From contig JADKJT010000009.1 in assembly GCA_016720905.1 (NCBI GenBank), positions 124,001 through 188,000 of the forward strand: a stretch of 64,000 nt of DNA. The letters are read 5' to 3'. How positions within the stretch are numbered: position 1 is the stretch's first letter; the number at the start of each line of letters is the position of its first letter. A program made the translations under genes and the position numbers. The DNA comes from Gemmatimonadaceae bacterium. Its GTDB lineage: Bacteria; Gemmatimonadota; Gemmatimonadetes; Gemmatimonadales; Gemmatimonadaceae. The notes under the pieces are model-generated. The model searched no databases. It was not told where the DNA came from and saw only the letters and a list, made by a program, of their open reading frames with translations. This document shows, one piece after another, positions 1 through 8,077 of this stretch.

Positions 1-1526
1 GGCGCGCCCTGCTGCTCATCAATCCGCACACGTCGTTCTTCTTTCGCGAAGAGCTGCAGATGACCAGCGACGAAGGGCTTGACGCGTATGGCGCGGCCAC
101 CTGGGGTCAGTTCTTCATCTATCAGGGCTTCAATCGCACGGCGGGGTGGATGCATACCACGAGTGCCGCCGATCGCACCGACGAGTTCATTGAAACCGTG
201 GCCCAGAGCGGTGACAAGTTCACGTATAAAGTGGGCAACACCGTGCGCCCACTGCTCGCGAAGACCATTGCCGTGCCGTACAAGTCGGGCAGCGGCATGG
301 CCGAGAAGAAGTTCGTGGTGTACTACACGCACTTCGGTCCCATTGTGCGGTCGACGGGCGGCAAGTGGGTAGCCATCCGCATCATGCAGGAACCACTCAA
401 GGCGCTGACGCAGAGCTACACGCGCACGAAGGCGAAGAATCTGGCGGAGTTCCGGAAGACGATGGATCTGCACACCAACTCGTCGAACAACACGTTGTAT
501 GCCGATGCGGACGGCAACATTGCGTATCTGCATGCAAACTTCATTCCGCGTCGCGACACCACGTTCGATTGGCGGCAACCGGTGGACGGCAGCAATCCGG
601 CCAGCGAGTGGAAGGGGTTGCTGTCGTTCGAAGAAGAGCCGAACGTGGTGAATCCGGCCAGCGGATGGGTGTACAACTCCAACGATTGGCCCTGGGCGGC
701 GGCGGGACCCAGCAGTCCGAAGCAGTCGGCGTTCCCCAGGTACATCGATAATGGGAGCGAATCGCATCGTGGCCGGCACGCGGTGATGGTGCTGCAGAAC
801 AAAAAGGACTTCACGATGGCCGGGCTGCGCGACGCCGCGTATGACACGTACCTGCCGGGTTTCGAGAAGTCGATTCCGGCGCTGGTGAAGGCGTGGGATG
901 AGGCGCCGGCCGATAACGCACTCAAGGCGAAGCTGGCCGATCAGGTGGCGTTGCTTCGCCAGTGGGACCTGCGGTGGAGCGCGACGTCAGTGCCGACGTC
1001 GTTGGCCATCTACTACACCAGCGAAGTGAGCCGCCTTGGGGGCCGCGGTGGTCGTGGCGCGGCGGCCACGGAACCCACGGGCGCGCAGATGCTGCAGGCG
1101 CTTGATGCGGCGTGTGCGAAACTCACCGCGGATTTCGGCAAGTGCAATACGCCGTGGGGCGATATCAACCGGTTCCAACGCTTGAACGCCAACATCGAGT
1201 CCAGCTTTGACGACAAGGCACCCAGCACGCCAGTGGGGTTCCCGTCGGCCAACTACGGCTCGCTGGCATCGTTCGGCGCGCGCGCGTATCCCAACACCAG
1301 GAAGTGGTACGGGACCAGCGGCAACAGCTTTGTGGCGGTGGTGGAGTTCGGGAAAGACAGTGTGCGGGCGCGGGCGGTCACGGCTGGTGGCCTGAACAGC
1401 GTGATCGGATCGAAACACTTCAACGATCAGGGTATACGCTACTCGACTGGAGATCTGCGCGAGGTGTACTTCTATCCCAACCAACTCAAGGCGCACACCG
1501 AGCGTGTGTACAAGCCGGGGAATTGA
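1..1526 (+). CDS. Penicillin acylase family protein, 3' part (5' end outside window)
   Basis: The reading frame is open from the first bases of the window and continues upstream, so the N-terminal part, including the signal peptide and probably the nucleophile Ser, is missing. The visible 508 residues begin with LLLINPHTSFFFRE followed by MTSDEGLDAYGA and WGQFFIYQGFN, which are typical of the beta chain of penicillin/AHL acylases (Ntn hydrolases, S45). These are autoprocessed periplasmic amidases that cleave N-acyl amides; the substrate cannot be told from sequence. A Gly/Arg-rich stretch (GGRGGRGA) sits near codon 340. The M28 peptidase begins 2 bp after the stop, so the two are probably cotranscribed. 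A second, complete member lies at 43628-45928. Confidence 0.9.
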   Translation, partial: RALLLINPHTSFFFREELQMTSDEGLDAYGAATWGQFFIYQGFNRTAGWMHTTSAADRTDEFIETVAQSGDKFTYKVGNTVRPLLAKTIAVPYKSGSGMAEKKFVVYYTHFGPIVRSTGGKWVAIRIMQEPLKALTQSYTRTKAKNLAEFRKTMDLHTNSSNNTLYADADGNIAYLHANFIPRRDTTFDWRQPVDGSNPASEWKGLLSFEEEPNVVNPASGWVYNSNDWPWAAAGPSSPKQSAFPRYIDNGSESHRGRHAVMVLQNKKDFTMAGLRDAAYDTYLPGFEKSIPALVKAWDEAPADNALKAKLADQVALLRQWDLRWSATSVPTSLAIYYTSEVSRLGGRGGRGAAATEPTGAQMLQALDAACAKLTADFGKCNTPWGDINRFQRLNANIESSFDDKAPSTPVGFPSANYGSLASFGARAYPNTRKWYGTSGNSFVAVVEFGKDSVRARAVTAGGLNSVIGSKHFNDQGIRYSTGDLREVYFYPNQLKAHTERVYKPGN

Positions 1527-1528
1527 GC

Positions 1529-2686
1529 ATGCGCCACCTGTCGCTTCCTGTATTTGGCTCCCGCAGGCCGGCGCTTGCCGTCGGTCTGGTGCTCGCTCTC
1601 GTGCTGACGGGCCGTGCGCAAGCGCAGCGCGCGCCGGCGCCAGACGCCGACCCGCGCATTGCGAAACTGGTGGCGTCGGTGTCGGAGCAGCGACTGCGCG
1701 AACTGGATACCAAACTGGTGTCGTTCGGCACGCGTATGACACTGTCCGACGCCACGTCCACCTCGCGTGGCATTGGCGCGGCGCGCCAGTGGATTCACGA
1801 TGAACTCAAGCGATCAAGCCCGCGACTGCAGGTGTCGTTCGACACTCATCAAATCGCCCAACAGGGACGCATTACGCACGATGTAGAACTGCGCAACGTC
1901 ATGGCCGTGCTGCCCGGTCGTTCACCGCGTCGCATCTACATTACCGGTCACTATGACAGCGTCAATTTGGGACGCGGTGGACAGACGGCGCTGAATGCCG
2001 GCACGGCCACCAATACGCAACCGGCCGTGGATGCCAGCAACAACGATGCGCCGGGCGCCAACGACGATGGCAGCGGCACGGTGCTCACCATGGAGTTGGC
2101 GCGCGTATTCGCGGAGAGCGGCATTGAGTTCGATGCCACGCTGGTGTTCATGTGCTGGGCCGGGGAAGAGCAGGGGTTGATTGGCTCCATGGCGCACGCC
2201 CAGACCATTGCCGCCGACAAGGTGGTGGTGGACGCCAACTTCAACAACGACATCGTGGGCAACAGCCTGGGTGGCAACGGCCAGATCGATGCCAAGAGCG
2301 TGCGCATCTACTCGCTGGGTCCCGAAGACAACATGTCGCGCTCACTGGCGCGCTACATCGAGCGTGTGGCGGCCGTGTATGTGCCGTCACATCGCATTCG
2401 GTTGATGGCACGCGAGGACCGCTTTGGTCGCGGCAGCGATCATTCGTCGTTCACGGCCAATGGATTTCCTGCCGTGGTGTTCCGCGAGGCGAATGAGAAT
2501 TTCGGGCGACAGCACAACGCGGAAGACAAGCTGGAGGGCGTGGATTTCCGCTATCTGGCCCAGAACGCCCGCGTGAACGCCGCCAGTGCCGCCTCGCTGG
2601 CCTTGGCGCCCTCGGCGCCGCGCGTGACCAACGAACGGGCGCGGTGCAACTCACACGCAATCCGTCGGGGTATGACGCCAACCTGA
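1529..2686 (+). CDS. Secreted M28 family metallopeptidase, C terminus frameshifted
   Basis: The ATG at 1529 was chosen because it gives a signal peptide (RRPALAVGLVLALVLTGRAQAQ) right after the acylase stop. The M28 zinc aminopeptidase signature is visible: ITGHYDS (His/Asp ligands), GANDDGSGT (bridging Asp), WAGEEQGLIGS (catalytic and ligand Glu) and RGSDHSSF (last His). It should be a periplasmic or secreted aminopeptidase. The frame ends early in an Arg/Ser-rich tail. The natural C terminus, a fibronectin-III-like segment, continues in another frame (2644-2922). One extra G in the run near 2643 would rejoin the two (codons A-R-V-Q-L), so the stop is probably an indel artefact or a recent mutation. 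The catalytic domain is intact. Confidence 0.88.
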   Translation: MRHLSLPVFGSRRPALAVGLVLALVLTGRAQAQRAPAPDADPRIAKLVASVSEQRLRELDTKLVSFGTRMTLSDATSTSRGIGAARQWIHDELKRSSPRLQVSFDTHQIAQQGRITHDVELRNVMAVLPGRSPRRIYITGHYDSVNLGRGGQTALNAGTATNTQPAVDASNNDAPGANDDGSGTVLTMELARVFAESGIEFDATLVFMCWAGEEQGLIGSMAHAQTIAADKVVVDANFNNDIVGNSLGGNGQIDAKSVRIYSLGPEDNMSRSLARYIERVAAVYVPSHRIRLMAREDRFGRGSDHSSFTANGFPAVVFREANENFGRQHNAEDKLEGVDFRYLAQNARVNAASAASLALAPSAPRVTNERARCNSHAIRRGMTPT

Positions 2687-2922
2687 GCTGGGTGGCCGTG
2701 TCGGGTGCGGCAGCCTATCGGCTTTACTGGCGCGACACGTGGAGCAACAGCTGGGAGCATTCACAGGTGGTGGGCAACGTCACCCAGTTCGTGTTGCCGG
2801 GACTGTCCATCGACGACTGGGTGTTTGGCGTCGCGGCCATTGGCGCAGACGGCAACGAGAGCCTGGTGAGCGCTTATGTGTCGCAGGTGCGGACGATGAA
2901 TCCGGTGAAGATTGCCAAGTAG
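2644..2922 (+). pseudogene. Detached C-terminal Fn3-like domain of the M28 peptidase
   Basis: This is a 92-codon frame (GTG first codon) that overlaps the end of the M28 frame. It encodes TRNPSGYDANLSW...YRLYWRDTW...VFGVAAIGADGNES, the look of a fibronectin type III/beta-sandwich appendix commonly fused behind secreted M28 peptidases. It has no signal peptide and no credible ribosome binding site of its own. I read it as the 3' end of the preceding gene separated by a single-base deletion near 2643, not as an independent gene. Confidence 0.7.
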
Positions 2923-2969
2923 TCTTCACTTCGCTCCTAGATCCTCCGCCAGCATATTCCGCGCGTGAC

Positions 2970-4445
2970 GTGAGCGCCATCGAGGTGACCGTCCTTGGCG
3001 GCGGCCCGGCGGGCACCGCCGCGGCGCGCATGCTGGCCCTCTGGGGCCATCGCGTGCTGTTGCTCACGCGACCGCCACGAGGGCCGGCACTGGCCGAGTC
3101 GCTCACGCCCAGTTGCGGCAAACTGCTTGAGCGCATTGGCGTGCTTGACGCGATCAACCGCGCCGGGTTTGTACGCTCTACCGGCCACACGGTGCAGTGG
3201 GGCAACACCGATGCGCGGGTCGAGATGTTCGGCTCGGGTGAAACCGGATGGCAACTGTTGAGCAATGATCTCGATCGCGTACTGCTGCTCAAGCGCAGGC
3301 GGCGGGGCGCCATGGTGCACCGGCACGCCAATGTGCGTCGTGTGGAGCAGGGCGACGATGGCGAGTGGCGTATTGGCTACGAGGAACGCGGTGTGATGCG
3401 CCACATCTCGTCGCCGTGGGTGATTGACTGTACGGGACGATCCGGGTTGATGTCGCGCGCCAATTCCGGGCGCGTGGCCGCCGGCGCGCGTACCATGGCG
3501 ATTGTGGGTGTGTGGGAGCGTCGTCCGCACTGGGATTTGGCCAACGACTCGCATACGTACGTGGAGAGTTATCCGGGGGGCTGGGCGTGGTCGGTGCCGG
3601 TGTCGCGTATCCGGCGTCAGGTCACCGTCATGTTGGACCCGTCGCGCACCGATGTCGCGCAGGGACGGCGTCTGCCGCTCACGTATCGCGACGAACTGGC
3701 GCGCACCTCGATGATTCGCGCGATGACCGAGCGGGCGCGTCCCATCGGTGCCCCGTGGGCGCGCGACGCGTCGTCATACGCGTGCGACGGACCGACACGC
3801 GAGCGCCTGCTCGTGGCGGGCGATGCGGCGTCATTCGTCGATCCGTTGTCGTCATTCGGCGTAAAGAAGGCGCTCGCGTCGGGCTGGCTGGCTGCGGTTG
3901 TGGCGCACAGCGTGCTGGCGGACGCCACCATCGGAGCTCCGGCCATGTCGCTGTTTGCCGCGCGGGAACAGGCCATGGTATCGGGCTTGCGGCGTCAACT
4001 AGGCGAACTGGCGCGGGAAGCGGCCGATGCCCACCCTGCCGGGTTCTGGGGTACGCGGGCGGGAACTGACGTGATGACCGAAAGCGGTGATCCGGATGTG
4101 GCGGCGCTTCGCGGTGATGCGGACGTGATGGCTGCCTTTGACGCGATTCGCCGGGCCGAGGTCCTTCGCCTGCGCGCGGCGTCTGGCGTCATGCAGGTGG
4201 CTCAACCCGTGGTCGATGGGCACCTGGTGGTGTTGCGAGACCATCTGGTGGTCCCGGCATTTCCCGGGGGCATACGCTATCTGCGCAACGTGGACCTCGT
4301 GGCGCTGGCCCGGCTCGCCCCCCGTTTTGCCGAGGTCCCGGCGCTCTATATGGCCTACTGCGCCGAAGTCGGTGGAGCGCCCATCGCGGACGTCCTTGGT
4401 GCACTGTCAGTGTTGGTCGGCAAAGGGATGCTCCGTCTTGCTTGA
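2970..4445 (+). CDS. qhpG: QhpG-type FAD-dependent monooxygenase (CTQ biogenesis)
   Basis: The 491-aa flavoprotein starts at GTG 2970, placed so that the Rossmann motif VLGGGPAGTAAAR sits at the N terminus. The second FAD motif is VAGDAASFVDPLSSFGVKKAL. On its own it resembles tryptophan halogenases and p-hydroxybenzoate-hydroxylase-type enzymes. In QHNDH systems the QhpG flavoprotein hydroxylates the gamma-subunit Trp on the way to cysteine tryptophylquinone. The placement directly before the alpha-subunit gene, in a run of seven same-strand qhp genes, is what assigns the role. It should be cytoplasmic (no signal peptide). The start could lie further upstream in the same open frame; no clear Shine-Dalgarno is visible. 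Confidence 0.85.
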   Translation: MSAIEVTVLGGGPAGTAAARMLALWGHRVLLLTRPPRGPALAESLTPSCGKLLERIGVLDAINRAGFVRSTGHTVQWGNTDARVEMFGSGETGWQLLSNDLDRVLLLKRRRRGAMVHRHANVRRVEQGDDGEWRIGYEERGVMRHISSPWVIDCTGRSGLMSRANSGRVAAGARTMAIVGVWERRPHWDLANDSHTYVESYPGGWAWSVPVSRIRRQVTVMLDPSRTDVAQGRRLPLTYRDELARTSMIRAMTERARPIGAPWARDASSYACDGPTRERLLVAGDAASFVDPLSSFGVKKALASGWLAAVVAHSVLADATIGAPAMSLFAAREQAMVSGLRRQLGELAREAADAHPAGFWGTRAGTDVMTESGDPDVAALRGDADVMAAFDAIRRAEVLRLRAASGVMQVAQPVVDGHLVVLRDHLVVPAFPGGIRYLRNVDLVALARLAPRFAEVPALYMAYCAEVGGAPIADVLGALSVLVGKGMLRLA

Positions 4446-4470
4446 CACCCTCTGTTCATGGGCGTAAGCT
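4442..4470 (+). promoter_or_regulatory. Candidate sigma70-like promoter for qhpA
   Basis: A perfect TTGACA (4442-4447) overlaps the qhpG stop codon. It is followed by a 17-nt spacer and TAAGCT (4465-4470), a plausible -10 hexamer. The predicted transcript start near 4477 would leave a leader of about 50 nt before the ATG at 4526. It suggests that the structural genes can be transcribed separately from qhpG. This is prediction from sequence only. Confidence 0.45.
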
Positions 4471-4525
4471 CGCCGAGCATATTGAGTTGCCCTCAGCACG
4501 ACAACGCTCCCACCGCCTCTCTTCG

Positions 4526-6223
4526 ATGACTGTTCGTCACGATCTGCGCTTTGCCCTCCTTGCCGTGAGTCTTGTGGCCTCCAGCGCCTTGGCGCAGGGT
4601 GGTCGTTCCGGTGGCGGGGCATCGCGCGACACGACTCGCGGGTTCGTGATCAACGAGCCGAGCATCGTCAACAATTGCACGGAATGTCACGCGCGCGATT
4701 CGAGCGGCATCATCCAGCGCCTGTCATACCTGCGCAAGACGCCGGAAGGCTGGGAGATGACCGTACGCCGCATGGCGTCGCTCAACAAAGTCAATCTCAA
4801 GCCTGATGATGCGCGCGCCATTGTGCGGTATCTCAGCAACACACAGGGCCTCGCCCCGGCCGAAGTGCTTCCGGGGCGCTTCGACGCCGAACGTCGCATG
4901 ATCAGCTATCAGTATACGGGTGACGCGACCACCAATCGCGTATGCCGGTCGTGTCATTCCATGGGACGGGCGGTGCTGCAACGTCGCACCCGTGGGGAGT
5001 GGGAGCTGTTGGTGGCGACGCATCGCGGACTTTACCCCAATTCCGATTTTCAGGCATTCCGTCGTGGCGGACCACCGCCGCCGGATAGTGCGGGAGCTCC
5101 GCAACCCATGGATGTCGCGATCGGGCATCTGTCGCGTGTCTTTCCTTTGAAGACACCGGAATGGACCGCGTGGACAGCGACGATGCGCGCACCGAACATT
5201 GAAGGGTCGTGGTTTGTGAGCGGCACGGAGGCAGGGAAGGGCGCGTTCTTTGGACGCACCGTGGTGGCGAAGGCACCAGGCAAGGACGACGAGTTCACCA
5301 CGCGCACGACGCTGCGCTACGCCAGGGACGGCAAGGTGGTCACGCGGACTGGCAAGAGCATCGTCTACACGGGATTCCAGTGGCGTGGCCGTTCCACCGA
5401 GAGCGCGGCCGATACCGGCATGCGCGAAGTGATGTTCATTGAGCCCGGGTGGCAGGCCATGTCCGGCCGCTGGTACAAGGGCGGCTACGACGAGATCGGC
5501 ATGGACGTGTCGTTCTCGCGCGTCACCGGCGGCGTGATGGTGGGCGGCGTGTCGAACCGAGGACTCAAGTCGAATACGAAAGGTCAGGATCTCACGATCT
5601 TCGGTGACAATTTCCCGGCACAGGTGCAGCCGGGAACTCTTGATTTTGGTCCCGGAGTGCGCGTGGCGAGTGTGGTGCGGTCCACGCCCGACTCCATCGC
5701 ACTCAAGGTGGATGTGGATTCCGGAGCAGCAATTGGCCCGCGCGATGTGTTCGTGGCTGGCGCCTCAAGTCGCGCTGCTGTCGCCGTGTATGACAAGGTG
5801 AGTCGTATCAAGGTGACGCCGCTGGCGGGATTGGCACGCACCGGCGGTGTGGGCTTCCCCAAGCAGTACCAGCAGTTCGATGCCATGGCCGTCAGCAACG
5901 GTGCCGACAACAAGCCGGATACCAACGACGACTTCGAGATTGGCCTGGTGGATGCCACGTGGAGTGTCGAAGAGTACGGTGTGACCTACTCCGACGACGA
6001 CGTGAAGTTCGTGTGCAAGATTCACGCGAAAGGCTTCTTCACGCCGGCGCTGGACGGGCCGAATCCGCTGCGCAGCGGCAACCGCAACAACATCGGCGAC
6101 GTATGGGTGGTGGCCACGTGGCAACCACCCGAGAAAGGCGCGCGTCCCCTGCGCGCGCGCGCGCAGCTGATTGTCACGGTGCCGCTGTACGTGCGTTTCG
6201 TGCCAGCCCGCACCGCGCCGTGA
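4526..6223 (+). CDS. qhpA: Quinohemoprotein amine dehydrogenase alpha subunit, diheme cytochrome c
   Basis: The 565-aa periplasmic protein has a signal peptide (RFALLAVSLVASSALAQ). ATG 4526 was chosen over an upstream in-frame start for that reason. Two c-type heme sites are visible: CTECH at residues 51-55 and CRSCH at 140-144. The long all-beta remainder matches the QHNDH alpha subunit, whose N-terminal domain carries two hemes and whose further domains are beta-barrels. It takes electrons from the CTQ of the gamma subunit and passes them to a soluble cytochrome or copper protein. The stop TGA overlaps the next gene's GTG (GTGA at 6220-6223), indicating translational coupling to qhpD. The length agrees with known alpha subunits of about 60 kDa. 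Confidence 0.92.
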   Translation: MTVRHDLRFALLAVSLVASSALAQGGRSGGGASRDTTRGFVINEPSIVNNCTECHARDSSGIIQRLSYLRKTPEGWEMTVRRMASLNKVNLKPDDARAIVRYLSNTQGLAPAEVLPGRFDAERRMISYQYTGDATTNRVCRSCHSMGRAVLQRRTRGEWELLVATHRGLYPNSDFQAFRRGGPPPPDSAGAPQPMDVAIGHLSRVFPLKTPEWTAWTATMRAPNIEGSWFVSGTEAGKGAFFGRTVVAKAPGKDDEFTTRTTLRYARDGKVVTRTGKSIVYTGFQWRGRSTESAADTGMREVMFIEPGWQAMSGRWYKGGYDEIGMDVSFSRVTGGVMVGGVSNRGLKSNTKGQDLTIFGDNFPAQVQPGTLDFGPGVRVASVVRSTPDSIALKVDVDSGAAIGPRDVFVAGASSRAAVAVYDKVSRIKVTPLAGLARTGGVGFPKQYQQFDAMAVSNGADNKPDTNDDFEIGLVDATWSVEEYGVTYSDDDVKFVCKIHAKGFFTPALDGPNPLRSGNRNNIGDVWVVATWQPPEKGARPLRARAQLIVTVPLYVRFVPARTAP

Positions 6224-7722
6224 CCACGGCCATCAAGCCGTCGGCAGCGGCGTCTGTGAAGCCCGCCGTGACGCCCGCGACAAAGCCGACCACGACGATG
6301 TTCCGTCGTGGTGAGTATCACCGTTTCGCCGGCGACGGCGCGCCGTATGTGTATCTCGTGCCATCGGCCGCCGTCTTTCGGCTGGACGACATTTCCGTGG
6401 CCGTGCTCGATGCACTGGGCGAACGGGACTACGAACCGGCCGATCTCGCGTTGTCGCTCGCGCCGCGCTTCCCCTTGCCCGAGGTGAAGGAAGCGGTGGA
6501 AGAATTGGTGCGCGTGCGTGCCATCAAGGCGTTTGAAAAGCGTGTGCCGCAGCCGGGTGCGGATGTCACCGCCGCATCGACGCCAGCCGTTGTCCCACCG
6601 CCGCGCAAGCGGGTGCCGCTCACCACGCTGGTGGTGAACGTCACCAGCAAGTGCAATCTCTCCTGCACCTATTGCTACGAATACGGCGAAGACAAGATCA
6701 CCGAAGCGTCCACGAAGCCGCGCTTTATGGACGAGACCACGGCGCGGCAGAGCGTGGACTTCATGTTCGCCGAGTCGGGCGACCAGAAGATGGTGCATCT
6801 CACGTTCTTTGGTGGCGAGACGCTGCTCAACTTCAAGGTGCTCAAGAGCGCGCTGGCCTATGCGCGGGAACGGGGGGCCGAGTTGGGCAAGGCGGTGGAC
6901 GTGAGTCTTACCACCAACGGCACGCTGCTGCGCACGGAAATCATCGACTGGCTGGTGGAGAACGATGTCGGGGTTACGGTGTCGATGGATGGTGCCAAGG
7001 AGCAGCAGGACAAGTACCGGCTGTTCAGCAACGGCATGGGTTCGTACGACACCGTGGCCCCCAATGTGAAGGAGTTCCTGGCGCGCAAGCCGCGCCGCCC
7101 GGTGGGTGCAAGGGTGACGCTCACCAAGCAGAACCTGGATGTGGTCAGCATCTATCGGCATCTGGCCGACGAGATGGGATTCTTCGAGGTGGGTTTCGCT
7201 CCGGTGACCACCTCGTGGCAGCGCGACTATGCCATTCAGGATGAAGGCTTCTTTGAGATGCTGGGCCAGTTCAAGTTCCTGGCGGCCGAATATCTCGAGT
7301 ACGCGCTGGCAGGGAAGCGTCATCGGTTTTCCAATGTGCGTGACACGTTGGAAGAGATTCACAAGGGACTCAGCAAGTCGCACCCGTGCGGTGCGGGCAT
7401 GGGGTTGATGGGTGTGGCGACCGATGGCGACGTGGCGCTCTGTCACCGCTTCGCCGGATCGGACTCGCACAAGCTGGGCACGGTGACGGGTGGCGTCGAT
7501 CACGCGGTGCAGGACGACTATCTGGCGCGTCACCACATCGAGAACAAAACCGACTGCAGCACCTGCTGGGCGCGCCCGCTATGCGCCGGCGGGTGCTATC
7601 ACGAAGCGCACACACGGTATGGCGACACAAGCCAGGCCAACCTGCATTACTGCGAATGGATTCGCAGTTGGACGAACACCTGTCTGGAAGTGTATGCGAC
7701 GATCGCCGAGCGTCGCCCCTGA
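6220..7722 (+). CDS. qhpD: QhpD radical SAM/SPASM enzyme forming gamma-subunit thioether bridges
   Basis: The 500-aa cytoplasmic enzyme has the radical SAM motif CNLSCTYC (Cys145, 149, 152) and a C-terminal SPASM cluster region with HPCGAG, CHRF, CSTCWARPLCAGGCYHE and a final Cys near HYCEW. A small N-terminal domain (residues about 30-100) resembles the peptide-binding region of peptide-modifying radical SAM proteins. In QHNDH systems QhpD makes three intrapeptidyl Cys-to-Asp/Glu thioether bonds in the gamma polypeptide. The substrate gene follows directly (7754-8077). The GTG start at 6220 overlaps the qhpA stop; an alternative ATG is at 6298, after a Lys/Pro/Thr/Ala-rich lead-in. Confidence 0.93.
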   Translation: MTTAIKPSAAASVKPAVTPATKPTTTMFRRGEYHRFAGDGAPYVYLVPSAAVFRLDDISVAVLDALGERDYEPADLALSLAPRFPLPEVKEAVEELVRVRAIKAFEKRVPQPGADVTAASTPAVVPPPRKRVPLTTLVVNVTSKCNLSCTYCYEYGEDKITEASTKPRFMDETTARQSVDFMFAESGDQKMVHLTFFGGETLLNFKVLKSALAYARERGAELGKAVDVSLTTNGTLLRTEIIDWLVENDVGVTVSMDGAKEQQDKYRLFSNGMGSYDTVAPNVKEFLARKPRRPVGARVTLTKQNLDVVSIYRHLADEMGFFEVGFAPVTTSWQRDYAIQDEGFFEMLGQFKFLAAEYLEYALAGKRHRFSNVRDTLEEIHKGLSKSHPCGAGMGLMGVATDGDVALCHRFAGSDSHKLGTVTGGVDHAVQDDYLARHHIENKTDCSTCWARPLCAGGCYHEAHTRYGDTSQANLHYCEWIRSWTNTCLEVYATIAERRP

Positions 7723-7753
7723 GTTCCTTCAGCAGTTTGACTGAGGATCGATC

Positions 7754-8077
7754 ATGGCACGACTGAAAGCCGTAAATCAGAAAGCACGGCGCGTGGACGA
7801 GCAGACGCTTGGTCCGCAGGATGTGGTGGGATTGCAGAGCACCGGGCCCAACATTCCCCTGGGATGTTCGTTTGTGTTCTCGCCCGGCTGGGAAGTGGAC
7901 TCCAGCGGCGGCACGGCGGGCTTGTGCCAGCCGGTGGAGCGCGATCTGTACGATTGCCACATCACCTGCTTCTGGCCGGCGCATGTGCCCGATCTGTACA
8001 ATCACGCCCCCGATTGGGTGTCCAAGTGCGCATCGGCGCAGAAGGACTGGCGGAAAATCGACCTCATCTTCCCATGA
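7754..8077 (+). CDS. qhpC: Quinohemoprotein amine dehydrogenase gamma subunit, CTQ precursor
   Basis: The 107-aa precursor is preceded by a TGAGGA ribosome binding site. It has a roughly 31-residue leader without a hydrophobic core, then the conserved body (GCSFVFSPGWEVD, GGTAGLCQP, CFWPAHVPD). By the spacing I recall for the Paracoccus subunit, the expected cross-links are Cys38-Glu47, Cys58-Asp64 and Cys72-Asp80, with Cys68-Trp74 forming cysteine tryptophylquinone; Asp64 would be the catalytic base. The leader should be removed by QhpE and the cross-linked polypeptide exported by QhpF. One further Cys (Cys92) has no assigned partner. The stop overlaps the next start (ATGA, 8074-8077). Confidence 0.95.
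   Translation: MARLKAVNQKARRVDEQTLGPQDVVGLQSTGPNIPLGCSFVFSPGWEVDSSGGTAGLCQPVERDLYDCHITCFWPAHVPDLYNHAPDWVSKCASAQKDWRKIDLIFP

Noticed and set aside
2970..4445. Flavin-dependent tryptophan halogenase of a natural-product cluster
   Set aside because: The fold is shared, but adjacency to QHNDH subunits and to QhpD, E and F fits QhpG; no biosynthetic cluster genes are present.
6022..7536. 504-codon reverse-strand open frame opposite qhpD
   Set aside because: His/Arg-rich antisense translation of a clear radical SAM gene; no domain, signal or ribosome binding site.
6220..8077. Ordinary RiPP (sactipeptide/PqqE-like) cluster
   Set aside because: The small substrate matches the QHNDH gamma subunit residue by residue, and the alpha and beta subunits flank it.
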